Assembly (NCBI GenBank): GCA_918797485.1 | Contig: CAKKNE010000005.1 | Span: forward strand, 1,364,001-1,428,000 | Direction: 5' to 3' | Source: Pelagomonas calceolata | Lineage: Eukaryota > Sar > Pelagophyceae > Pelagomonadales > Pelagomonadaceae | DNA length: 64,000 nt | Shown here: piece by piece, positions 17,398-25,069 of the stretch | Layout of the letters: each line of letters begins with the position of its first letter | How positions within the stretch are numbered: the first letter of the stretch is position 1 | The notes under the pieces: model-generated | Database searches by the model: none | What the model saw: the letters and a program-made list of their open reading frames with translations, nothing else | What the model was told of the DNA's origin: nothing | Position numbers and translations under genes: made by a program

Positions 17398-18201
17398 ATG
17401 GACCGCTTCGCCGGCACGAGAAGAGGCGACGAGAGCAGCGACGAGTCCGACGAAGACGCCGAGGACGCGCTGGAACGGCGAGCGCTGGCCGAAGCGAGAT
17501 TGGCACGAGCCGCAAAGCCGGAACGGAGAGCCGCCTCGAAGGCGAAACGAGCTTTTAGTGATCGGCCCGGCCTGGAACGGTGTCGTATTATTCCGGAAGA
17601 CGCCCCATTTGTTGAAACACTAATCTTAACCGCAAGCCAACCATTGATCGCCCCATCAGATAATGACGATTTGAAGAGAGAAGTAGGCTTCTACGACCTC
17701 GCCCTGACACTCGCGAGGGAAGGCCGCAACAAGCTCACGGAGCTCGGAGAACCGGTAAGACGCCCGAAGGACTTCTTCTGCGAAATGGTCAAGAGCGACC
17801 AGCACATGGCGCGCGTCAAAGAGTCGTTAGTGGTGCAACAAAAAAAGATCACAGCTGTGGAAAAACGAAAAGCCGAAAAAGCTCAGAAAAAATACGCGAA
17901 GCAAGTGCAGGCCGAGGCCGAGGCCGAGAAGTCGGAAAGGAAGAAGAAGCGGCTGCGGGAAATTGATGAGTGGCGCAAGGAGTCCCAGAAGCGGGGCCGC
18001 GACTTGGACGAACGACCGCGCAAATTTTCTCGTACCCAAAAAACGAAGGACAAGAAGTGGGGTTTTGGGGGTGTGAAACGCGGCTCGAAGAAGACTACCG
18101 ATCGGAGGGACAAGTCGCTGTCGGACCTGAAGGACTTCAACCCGTCGCGCGGGAAAACAAAGTTCAAGAAGAAGGGTAAAGGGGGCAAGGGGCGGCGGTA
18201 A
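17398..18201 (+). CDS. EBP2: rRNA-processing protein EBP2
   Basis: 267 residues from ATG 17398 (MDRFAGTRRGDESSDESD). The conserved EBP2 block is clear: REVGFYDLALTLAREGRNKL, then GEPVRRPKDFFCEMVKSDQHM and KVKESL-like text. It is followed by a Lys/Arg-rich coiled coil (KKITAVEKRKAEKAQKK) and a strongly basic tail (RDKSLSDLKDFNPSRGKTK). EBP2 is a nucleolar factor for 27S pre-rRNA processing and 60S subunit assembly. Length is somewhat shorter than in animals. With EFL1 (35954-38323) it gives the window two 60S biogenesis genes, though they are not adjacent. Confidence 0.92.
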   Translation: MDRFAGTRRGDESSDESDEDAEDALERRALAEARLARAAKPERRAASKAKRAFSDRPGLERCRIIPEDAPFVETLILTASQPLIAPSDNDDLKREVGFYDLALTLAREGRNKLTELGEPVRRPKDFFCEMVKSDQHMARVKESLVVQQKKITAVEKRKAEKAQKKYAKQVQAEAEAEKSERKKKRLREIDEWRKESQKRGRDLDERPRKFSRTQKTKDKKWGFGGVKRGSKKTTDRRDKSLSDLKDFNPSRGKTKFKKKGKGGKGRR

Positions 18202-18256
18202 GGTGCTGGTGTGTATTTCTTTTCTACGCTGGTAGGGCTGCTTGAGAGTACTGTCC

Positions 18257-18469
18257 TTACGCGCTCCGCGGCGGCGTCTCGCGGGCGGCGAGCGCGGCTC
18301 GCGCTTCTCGCAGAGCCGCCTTGATCCAATCCGTGGTCGGGTGCGCACCCCCCATCACGCGCCGCGCGATCGGAGCCAACTCCTCGAGCCTCGTCACGGC
18401 CTCGCGGAGATCGTCGAGCGTGGCGCCGTCGTCCCTGTATAAGTCTCGGCTTGAAACCCGAATTTTCAT
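18257..18469 (-). pseudogene. Remnant of a TPR (kinesin-light-chain/NPHP3-like) repeat gene
   Basis: The frame reads DGATLDDLREAVTRLEELAP, then IARRVMGGAHPTTDWIKAAL and REARAALAARE. This is the typical last TPR_12-type repeat and end of large TPR proteins (TLxDAxTxLExxxRxARRVxGGAHPxT). Upstream minus-strand sequence to about 18750 shows no further in-frame repeat, so only the C-terminal repeat seems left; an upstream exon cannot be excluded. It lies between the EBP2 stop and the RRM gene's stop. Called a gene fragment; it may still be transcribed. Confidence 0.5.
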
Positions 18470-18751
18470 TCACGCCGCAACGCGCGCCGCGCGACGCCAC
18501 CCGCCTGCGGAGGCCTCCGCCGAATCAGGGTAAACCCGAATCTTCTTGTCGCAAACGTACCTAGACGCGACAGACCGCCGCGCCGCCACGAGCCCCAGGA
18601 CACCCGAGATTCAATCTCACTTGTAACTTAAGAGAGTAAGGGTATTCCTGGCGCCCGTGTGAAACGAGCGGGCGCCGGCGTCAAGCCGTGTCAGCAGCAA
18701 TATTTGTTTGTCGTAGCGAATTGTTGTCGATGGGGGGAAGGGGATAAGTTT

Positions 18752-19777
18752 TCAGCCGCCGAGCGGCCGCTGGTCGACGGGCACGTCGGCGAGCGAGAGC
18801 GCCGCGAGGGGCAATCCTAAACGCCCGGGCTCCGTCGCGAGGCGCGGCGGCGCGTTCGGGTCGTGCGGGGGCGGCGCGTACGCCGCGGGCGCCGCGTCGT
18901 ACGTCCCGCGTCGCGGCTCGTCGATGTCCTCGGGCGCGCCGGCGGGCCGCTCGACGGCTAAGGCCCGCCCGCGCAGCCGCAATCTCCCGCCCTCGCGCGC
19001 CGAAGCTATGGCCCGCGACGCGGAAGACGTGTCCGAGAAAACCACAAAAGCACATCTAGCTCTAACGCCGTCGCCCGACCCGTTCGCGGGGAAGGACCAG
19101 GCCCGCGACACCTGGCCGTAGCACTCGAAGGCGGCTTTAATTTCTGCGTCGCCGCAAGCAGCCGGCACGCCGCCGGCGAAAACAACTAAACCAGCGGCAG
19201 CTAAAGCGTGGCGCTCCTGCCGTCCGACGGCGTTCGCCGAGCCCTCCGCCTGCTGCGACGGCTCGGGGTCGCCGAACTTGCGCACGCCGAGTCGCGCGCC
19301 GTCGACCCTCAAAGGTGCGGCGCGCATGGCCCGCTCCAGCGACTGGGCGTCCCCAAACACCACAATGGCGGACCGCGCGCCGCGCTTCGGGTACCGTATC
19401 GGTAAAGGCTCGACCCTCACGACCGGGCCGTACGCCTCGAAGGCCCTTCTAAGTCGATCGCCGCGCATGTCCACGGGCACGCCCGTGACGTACGCGGCCC
19501 AGGCCGGCTGCGGATCGCGTGGCCGCGCCGGGGGCGGCTGGAGCGCGCCGCCCCAGAGGCCCATGTCGGGCCAGAGGCCCGCGCCCGGCATGGGGGGCGG
19601 CGGCGGCGCGGGCGCGTAGCCCGGCGGCCGGCCGGGCGGCGCGACGGGCGGCGGCCGCGCGGCGTAGGTCGGGTCCAGCCGCCGGCACGCCTCGCTCGAC
19701 TGCGGCGCGCCCGGCGGCGTTTCCTGGAAGCCGCCGTAGGCCTCGTAGGAGCCGCGGTCCCAGCCGGGCTCGCGCAT
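18752..19777 (-). CDS. Two-RRM RNA-binding protein
   Basis: 341 residues from ATG 19777 (MREPGWDRGSYEAYGGFQ). The longer frame to 19999 starts with GTG. A Pro/Ala/Gly-rich N-terminus precedes RRM1 (AAYVTGVPVDMRGDRLRRAF, with RSAIVVFGD as RNP1-like) and RRM2 (GLVVFAGGVPAACGDAEIKA, with CAFVVFSD). A short Pro-rich tail follows. The two-RRM plan resembles hnRNP- or DAZAP-like proteins, but the RNP motifs are weak (Val/Phe in place of several aromatics), so RNA targets cannot be guessed. An unrecognised 5' exon is possible. It faces the unknown gene at 20293 across 515 bp. Confidence 0.75.
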   Translation of the reverse strand: MREPGWDRGSYEAYGGFQETPPGAPQSSEACRRLDPTYAARPPPVAPPGRPPGYAPAPPPPPMPGAGLWPDMGLWGGALQPPPARPRDPQPAWAAYVTGVPVDMRGDRLRRAFEAYGPVVRVEPLPIRYPKRGARSAIVVFGDAQSLERAMRAAPLRVDGARLGVRKFGDPEPSQQAEGSANAVGRQERHALAAAGLVVFAGGVPAACGDAEIKAAFECYGQVSRAWSFPANGSGDGVRARCAFVVFSDTSSASRAIASAREGGRLRLRGRALAVERPAGAPEDIDEPRRGTYDAAPAAYAPPPHDPNAPPRLATEPGRLGLPLAALSLADVPVDQRPLGG

Positions 19778-20292
19778 GGCGCCGTCGGGCGGCGCGACGA
19801 AGCGCGCGCGACCGTTCGACCCAGCGGCAACCGAGCAGCAACCGGGCAGCGCGACAAAGCGCGCCTCTCGACGACCAGAGGGCCCGGACCGACGGCCCCA
19901 AAACACAGGGAGGGGCCCGCCGACGGCGCCCGGCGGTGCGGGCAGCCCCGGGTCCTCCGCGGGCGCGGCGCCCAAGATTGGTATCACCGTGATGCGCACT
20001 TTGCAGACTGGGCTCTTTCCTCACCGCCCACGTGCGTGCTTATGATGTGTCGGAGGGGCCCGTGGGGTCGGGTGAGAGTTGCTTGACGCGTGCGAGCGGT
20101 TTCTACACTGGGAAAACCCGGCGCTCAAATGCAGCGCCGCTCTCCCCAGCACAAATCGACGCGCGCGGAGCCGCTGCCGCATCGGCCGCCCGTGCGAACA
20201 GGCCTTTGCCCCGGTGCCAGGCCCTGCCGGGCTGCCCCGCTCCTCGCCGCCAGACAGACGGGCTTGTAGCGCCCTCTGCCCAGCGAGACCGG
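19778..20292. other. Divergent spacer without a recognised element
   Basis: This spacer separates the RRM gene from the unknown gene at 20293. Open frames continue into it on both strands but begin without conserved content. It holds no GCTAG palindrome and no TATA box. If the RRM gene has an upstream exon, part of this region is coding. Confidence 0.4.
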
Positions 20293-20931
20293 ATGTCCGC
20301 CCGGACGCCGCGCGTCGGCGGCGGCCGCACGAACCGCACGCCGCGCTCCGGCCGCACGCAGACGACGAAAGACTCGGCCACGAAGGCTTCCCTAAGAACC
20401 TGCGAGTTGACCGGCAACGCGTGGCTCGAGCGCCAGACCGCGAAGATCGAGGCGAAAGCTAAGGAGGTCCAAGATTTATATGTTGGCAACCAATTGATAA
20501 AACCGCGCTGGATGAAGGTCTCGAAGACGCCCTGGACCTCGCTCAAAGCCGCGTCGGGCGGCTACGGCCGGCGCGTCTACAACTCGGCCATCAGTGACGA
20601 AATGCCTCCGTTTATGCACATCGACGAGGTCGACGCCCACGACGCCCACGCGCCCATCAAACGGCGGCCGCCGAAGCCCGTCAAAGGCAAGCACGTCTGG
20701 AAGACGCGCTGCAGCGACGACGCGCCCGACTTTTTCCTCACCGACGCGGCCAAGGCGTTGCGGGACGGGCACATGACGCTGCCGAAGCATCGCGGCATGC
20801 CCTACGGCGGGCCGCTCTGCTCCGGCTCTGATAGGTTGATGCTCGAGCCGCTCCCGCGCGAGATGGACGTGCCCTGGTGCTTCCGCCAGACGTTCGACTG
20901 GGACTCGTCGCGGTCCGCGGTGGCTAAGTAG
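20293..20931 (+). CDS. Conserved-looking protein of unknown function
   Basis: 212 residues from ATG 20293; upstream in-frame sequence looks like 5' UTR. The N-terminus is Arg/Thr-rich (TPRSGRTQTTKDS). Then comes a helical segment (WLERQTAKIEAKAKEVQDLY) and repeated aromatic/proline motifs (IKPRWMKVSKTPWTSLKAAS, MPPFMHIDEVDAHD, VPWCFRQTFDWD). No known domain is recognised. The Pro/Trp-rich, non-repetitive style recalls axonemal or cytoskeletal inner proteins, but that is speculation. The coding frame is supported by GC-rich third positions and by its fit between neighbours. Confidence 0.6.
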   Translation: MSARTPRVGGGRTNRTPRSGRTQTTKDSATKASLRTCELTGNAWLERQTAKIEAKAKEVQDLYVGNQLIKPRWMKVSKTPWTSLKAASGGYGRRVYNSAISDEMPPFMHIDEVDAHDAHAPIKRRPPKPVKGKHVWKTRCSDDAPDFFLTDAAKALRDGHMTLPKHRGMPYGGPLCSGSDRLMLEPLPREMDVPWCFRQTFDWDSSRSAVAK

Positions 20932-20998
20932 GACTTATCTTCGAGCCCAGTGCGTACCTGTAGACGGCGCGAAATCGCTATCTAGAGAAACCCGAATA

Positions 20999-22054
20999 TT
21001 AGGCGTCCAGCAAGACTACTAGGAAGAGCACGACCAGCCCGAGGCCGTAGCAGAGCACCTCCCGCGCGCGCGACGACACGAGGAGCTCCGTGTCCTCGAG
21101 GACCGGCCGCGCGAGGCGCCGCTTGCCGCCCGCGGCGAGCAAGACGTCCCGGAACAACGATGTGACCGCCGTGCGGTCCGCCACGCGCAACGTCCGGAAG
21201 TCCGCGCCCGCGCTCAGCGCCAGATCCCGCGCCTCGACGTCGTCGTCCACGTTCTTTTCGAGGGACGTCGCGACCAATACCACAATGGCATTTGGGGGCG
21301 ACTCCGCCGTCGCCCGCAATAACCTGTTGGTAGCGTCGGCGAAGGCTTCTGATGACGCACGATTATACAGCACGAGGACCGCGTCGGCCACTTTGACCAA
21401 TTGATTCGTTTGCTTCGCGAAGCGATCGTCGCCGGACGTGTCCCAGATCTTGACGCCCCGAGCTAGACCTTTGAGAGATTTGGGCGCCTGCGTCATGTAG
21501 GCCTCGACGCCTAGCGTCGGCGCCGGTCGCAGCTCCGAGAAGCCGCGCGCGTACGTCCGGCAGGCCACGGTCTTCCCAGAGCCTTTCGCCCCGATCAGCA
21601 CGACGGAGAACGTGGCCTTGTCCTCGGCGCGCGGCGAGCCCGGCATCGTCTTGATGACGCGCTCCGTCGGCGACTCACTCTCGTGGAGGAACTCGGTTTT
21701 CGGCGAGGGCGTCCGCGACGGTCTTTTCTGGATGCGCTCTCGCCGGCGCCGCGGGCCCTCTTCCAGGGCTTCGACGTCTCGTTGCAAGGCTTCTTTGGAG
21801 GCCAACACCGTGGCTTCATCAATTCTACTTCTAGATAAAGATCGTTGTCTCGCTTGGGACCGCCTTCGAGACCTAGCTGTTGATCTAGGACGAGACTCCC
21901 GATCCACAACCCCTAACGAAGCCTGCAAGGCCGCCAAATCGCTCTCCGACGTGCGCCGCGGCTCCTCTTGTCTAGCCTGCTCCTCGCTCGGCGTGGGGCT
22001 GAAGAGTAAAGCTTCGATGGCGGCCTTCTTGGCCACGGCGTCGGCGTCGGCCAT
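20999..22054 (-). CDS. Tail-anchored Rab/Ras-like GTPase with divergent guanine motif
   Basis: 351 residues. The N-terminal 145 residues are charged and Ser/Arg-rich, with a coiled-coil stretch (KEALQRDVEALEEG). The G domain follows: P-loop GAKGSGKT (about 155-162), switch II WDTSGDDRF (DxxG), then ADAVLVLYN. The NKxD motif is replaced by VATSLEKN, so guanine specificity is uncertain. The protein ends in a hydrophobic helix (YGLGLVVLFLVVLLDA) and has no prenylation cysteine. This fits a tail-anchored protein, as in Miro-type GTPases, instead of a lipidated Rab. Probably on ER, mitochondrial or peroxisomal membrane (inference). It shares a divergent spacer with the plastid IMPase gene. Confidence 0.7.
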   Translation of the reverse strand: MADADAVAKKAAIEALLFSPTPSEEQARQEEPRRTSESDLAALQASLGVVDRESRPRSTARSRRRSQARQRSLSRSRIDEATVLASKEALQRDVEALEEGPRRRRERIQKRPSRTPSPKTEFLHESESPTERVIKTMPGSPRAEDKATFSVVLIGAKGSGKTVACRTYARGFSELRPAPTLGVEAYMTQAPKSLKGLARGVKIWDTSGDDRFAKQTNQLVKVADAVLVLYNRASSEAFADATNRLLRATAESPPNAIVVLVATSLEKNVDDDVEARDLALSAGADFRTLRVADRTAVTSLFRDVLLAAGGKRRLARPVLEDTELLVSSRAREVLCYGLGLVVLFLVVLLDA

Positions 22055-22130
22055 GGGTGCGTGTGTTGCGTGGTAGCAGCACTGGCTGCCCCGAGCGCTT
22101 TCGGACGCGGCTTTTTTTTTGTTGTCTATC

Positions 22131-22174
22131 TTCAGAGGTACGGTACCGGTACCACCGAGGTAAGGTACTTACCG
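22131..22174 (+). repeat. GGTAC-rich palindromic element
   Basis: The tract contains GAGGTACGGTACCGGTACC followed by ACCGAGGTAAGGTAC, overlapping palindromes built from GGTACC. A related tract lies at 43301-43344. Both sit in gene-start spacers that lack the GCTAG palindrome: here 77 bp from the GTPase start and 169 bp from the IMPase start. Confidence 0.5.
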
Positions 22175-22342
22175 CCTCACGATCACCTGCTCCTCTTTCA
22201 CCTGCAGCCGGCATTTTGCAATCTCGGCGGGCATTCTCTCTTTTATCACAACCTGCTTTTTGCAAATCTCTCGGGTGGCAGCGTTCCAGGCAGCGCTTTA
22301 CATCGATTGCTGCCCAACACTGGTCTGAGAGCCTGCACCACG

Positions 22343-23314
22343 ATGCCATCGATGCGGTGCACCCTCCTCACCGCTGCACTCCTCGTTCCGCAGGGCGCGG
22401 CCTTCGCGCCCACGACCAGCGCGCGAGGCACCGCGAAAAAACTACACGCGGCGCCCTACGAGCGCTACCTCGACGCCGCCTGCGAGGCCGCGAGGGCGGC
22501 CGGCGCGCTCATCCGGTCCGCCTCGACCGACGAGCGCGCCGTAGACACGCTCAAGGCCAACGCCAAGGATTTGCTGACGAAGACGGACGTCGCCTGCCAG
22601 GACGTGGCCGCGGCCGTCCTCGCGCGGCGCGAGCCCGCGTCCCGTTTGTTGGGCGAGGAGGACGTGGCGCCCGGCGCCGACGCGGCGGCGCGGGCCGCCG
22701 AAAAAGCCTTCGCGACCGACGGGCTGGTCTGGGCCGTGGACCCCATCGAAGGCACGGCGAACTTCGTGGACGCCATCCCGCTTTCGGCGACGTCCGTCGC
22801 GGCCGTGGAATGCGTTTCTGGAAATTGCCGCGTCGTGGCCGGCGCGGTCTACGACCCATATCGAGACGAGCTGTTCGGCGCGGCGTATGGTAAAGGCGCC
22901 TGGGTCGAGACTGCGGGCAAACGGACGCCGCTCGCCGTCTCCTCGTCCATGTTAGGCGACGCCATCGTCTACGCGGGCGCGCCGCCGGGGATGCGGGCTC
23001 TAAAACCGTCGCTGCGGGGCATCGCCGCCGTCGCGCCGCACGTGCGGACGATGCGCCTCCTCGGCTCCGCGGCGATCATGCTCGCGTACGTCGCCGCGGG
23101 CCGCGGCGCGGCCTACTTCGAGTGCGATCTGGCGGCCTGGGACACGGCGGCCGGCGCTCTGCTCGTGGAGGAGGCCGGCGGGACGGTCACGGACGCCGAC
23201 GGTACGCCGTACACGCCGCTAACCCGACAAATCGTCGCCGCGGGCGCGTGCCACGGCGACCTGCGGGCGCTCGTGGACGGCGTCGGCGGCGCGCGGCTCG
23301 ACGACGAGGACTAA
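22343..23314 (+). CDS. Plastid-targeted inositol-monophosphatase-family phosphatase
   Basis: 323 residues from ATG 22343 (a second ATG at 22352 is also possible). The presequence MRCTLLTAALLVPQGAAFAP is a signal peptide ending in the stramenopile plastid motif AAFAP. The IMPase fold has Mg2+-binding residues in LLGEED (metal Glu), WAVDPIEGTANFVDAIPLS (DPxxGTxNF) and AAWDTAAGALLVEEAGG (WDxAAG). Substrates in this family include inositol phosphate, histidinol phosphate and nucleotide bisphosphate. DPIEG instead of DPIDG is a conservative change. The plastid location suggests a histidinol-phosphatase- or VTC4-like role (inference). Confidence 0.88.
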   Translation: MPSMRCTLLTAALLVPQGAAFAPTTSARGTAKKLHAAPYERYLDAACEAARAAGALIRSASTDERAVDTLKANAKDLLTKTDVACQDVAAAVLARREPASRLLGEEDVAPGADAAARAAEKAFATDGLVWAVDPIEGTANFVDAIPLSATSVAAVECVSGNCRVVAGAVYDPYRDELFGAAYGKGAWVETAGKRTPLAVSSSMLGDAIVYAGAPPGMRALKPSLRGIAAVAPHVRTMRLLGSAAIMLAYVAAGRGAAYFECDLAAWDTAAGALLVEEAGGTVTDADGTPYTPLTRQIVAAGACHGDLRALVDGVGGARLDDED

Positions 23315-23460
23315 ACTTAGGACTATGTGTCACTGTCTAGTACGCGGGTTTTTTTGGCTTAGCAGCAACTGAGCATAACTTTAATCGCCCCGTGTAGGAT
23401 CATAATCCGCCAGTCTAGAGACGCGGCGGTCTCACGCGCAATTCTCTAATCGCCACAGCC

Positions 23461-23847
23461 ATGGCCGCGCGGCGCTTTGTTCCTCCTGCTACACCTCTGC
23501 TTATGGGAGAGCGGCATCTCCCCGGCGACGTCCTGCAGCGCGTACTTGTGGGGCTCCCTTTGGAAGCTCACCGCGCGGCGGCCTCGGTCTGTAAATCATT
23601 CCGCAGGGTCATCGCTGGCCCGCGTTTTCTCGCGGAGCGCCGACGGTGCGGCTTCGCGGAGCGCGGCATCGTGAGCGTCAGGACTACACAGGGCGACCTG
23701 TCTATTTGCATGGCCCACAATATCGGGTATATGGCACGAATCTCTGGAAATTTTAGTCGAACCCTGGATGGCTCGACGACCGACGGTGGTATGCGAAACC
23801 TGTTTTGTGAATTGAGTCCAGGCTGCTCATGTGCAGTTATACGCTAA
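23461..23847 (+). CDS. Truncated F-box protein
   Basis: 128 residues. An F-box is visible (LPGDVLQRVLVGLPLEAHRA, then AASVCKSFRRVI), followed by FLAERRRCGFAERGIV as in F-box/kelch proteins. The reading frame ends soon after, with a short stretch (GYMARISGNF) that could be one degenerate blade. No kelch repeats remain. It is either a short F-box protein or a gene that lost its C-terminus; a missed intron near GGTGGTATGCG (about 23780-23790) is another option. It sits head-to-tail with the next gene, 140 bp away. Confidence 0.5.
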   Translation: MAARRFVPPATPLLMGERHLPGDVLQRVLVGLPLEAHRAAASVCKSFRRVIAGPRFLAERRRCGFAERGIVSVRTTQGDLSICMAHNIGYMARISGNFSRTLDGSTTDGGMRNLFCELSPGCSCAVIR

Positions 23848-23987
23848 CGTAGCGTTGAGCACGTATGTCGCTCGGCTTCTGTGTTCTACCCTTTCTATAT
23901 GTCCCGCTTACAGTCAGAGATAGAGGACCGCGCCGGGCATACAAATTACCAGAGTGACCTGAGAGGGTAGCACACAAACCGTGCACA

Positions 23988-25061
23988 ATGTCGTTGAAAC
24001 AATGCCTCCTCCTCGCCTGGCTCACCCCACGGCTCGTGGTTGCGCCAAAACCAAGAGACATAAGAGGCGCGGGAGAAAACGCGCCCCGAGCTTTCGACCA
24101 CTACCGCCACGTCCACGTCCCGAAGACGGCCGGGACCGTGTTTCGAGCAGACGCGGCGCGCGTCCTGCCGCGCAACGCGACACTTCACACGGCCGAGAAG
24201 TGCTACTGCACGAAGTACAAAATTCGTAATGACGCGCCGACGATCCTCTTCGTGCGCATACCCGAAACGCACGTGCTCTCACAATATGCACAATGCAAGT
24301 ACTCGTCGTGGGCGCGGCGGCTGCCGCGGATGGTTGATTTCTTAGCGACGCACGACTTTGCTGATTGGCTCGACGCCTTGTCTACGTCGGACGACGACTT
24401 CGGCTGCTACAACCCCTGGAACCTCCAGACGCGGTATTTGACCTGTCATTCTACGAGATACGTGCGAGACAAGAAATATGATCACCTGGACGGCCACCAC
24501 GTCGTGCGGCCGCGCAAGCACTCCCATCATGGCTTCGGGCGAACAGGCGACGTCGCGGCCGCGACGCGGCGTATCACTTCATTTAGCTTCGTGGGCGTGG
24601 CGGAACACTACCATGCATCACTCTGCATCTTCGCGTTCTGGGTGCGCGGGGCGCTACCACAGGGCTGCGACTGCGCGCATTCTGATGCCTTCGCCGCCGC
24701 GGCGAACGGCTCGCACCCGTCCATGGTCCACGGCGTCCCGCGGCTCAGCGTCGACGGGCTCTCGCTAGACGTCCGCGCTCGTATTGCGCCCTTTGTCGCG
24801 CAGGACCACGAGGTCTACGCCGCTGGCTTCCGACGGTTCGCGGAGGCGGCGGGCGGCGTCGTCGAGGCCGCGACTGGTACACAAGTCCTATGTGCGAGAG
24901 ACATACAACCCGCGACGCGCGCCGCGCTCGGAAAAACGACCGCGGGGCGACGCCTCGTCGCCGCCCTCGACGCGGGCGCCCTCCCACAACCGCAACCGGG
25001 CCTCCTGCCGCGCCGCGCGGACGGCGTCGGAAGAGTAGAGCCGGCCTGCAGCTTTCACTAA
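23988..25061 (+). CDS. Secretory sulfotransferase-like protein
   Basis: 357 residues. It begins with an N-terminal signal/anchor (LKQCLLLAWLTPRLVVA). HYRHVHVPKTAGTVF (about 39-52) matches the 5' PAPS-binding loop HxPKTGGT of Golgi carbohydrate sulfotransferases. The segment TILFVRIPETHVLSQYAQCK fits the 3' PAPS motif (RxPxxRxxSxY). His- and Cys-rich spacers follow. This suggests sulfation of secreted or cell-wall glycans, common in marine algae. The family (heparan 2-O-like versus chondroitin-like) cannot be fixed by eye. The stop is 8 bp from the stop of CTNNBL1 on the other strand. Confidence 0.65.
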   Translation: MSLKQCLLLAWLTPRLVVAPKPRDIRGAGENAPRAFDHYRHVHVPKTAGTVFRADAARVLPRNATLHTAEKCYCTKYKIRNDAPTILFVRIPETHVLSQYAQCKYSSWARRLPRMVDFLATHDFADWLDALSTSDDDFGCYNPWNLQTRYLTCHSTRYVRDKKYDHLDGHHVVRPRKHSHHGFGRTGDVAAATRRITSFSFVGVAEHYHASLCIFAFWVRGALPQGCDCAHSDAFAAAANGSHPSMVHGVPRLSVDGLSLDVRARIAPFVAQDHEVYAAGFRRFAEAAGGVVEAATGTQVLCARDIQPATRAALGKTTAGRRLVAALDAGALPQPQPGLLPRRADGVGRVEPACSFH

Positions 25062-25069
25062 CACTAGAT

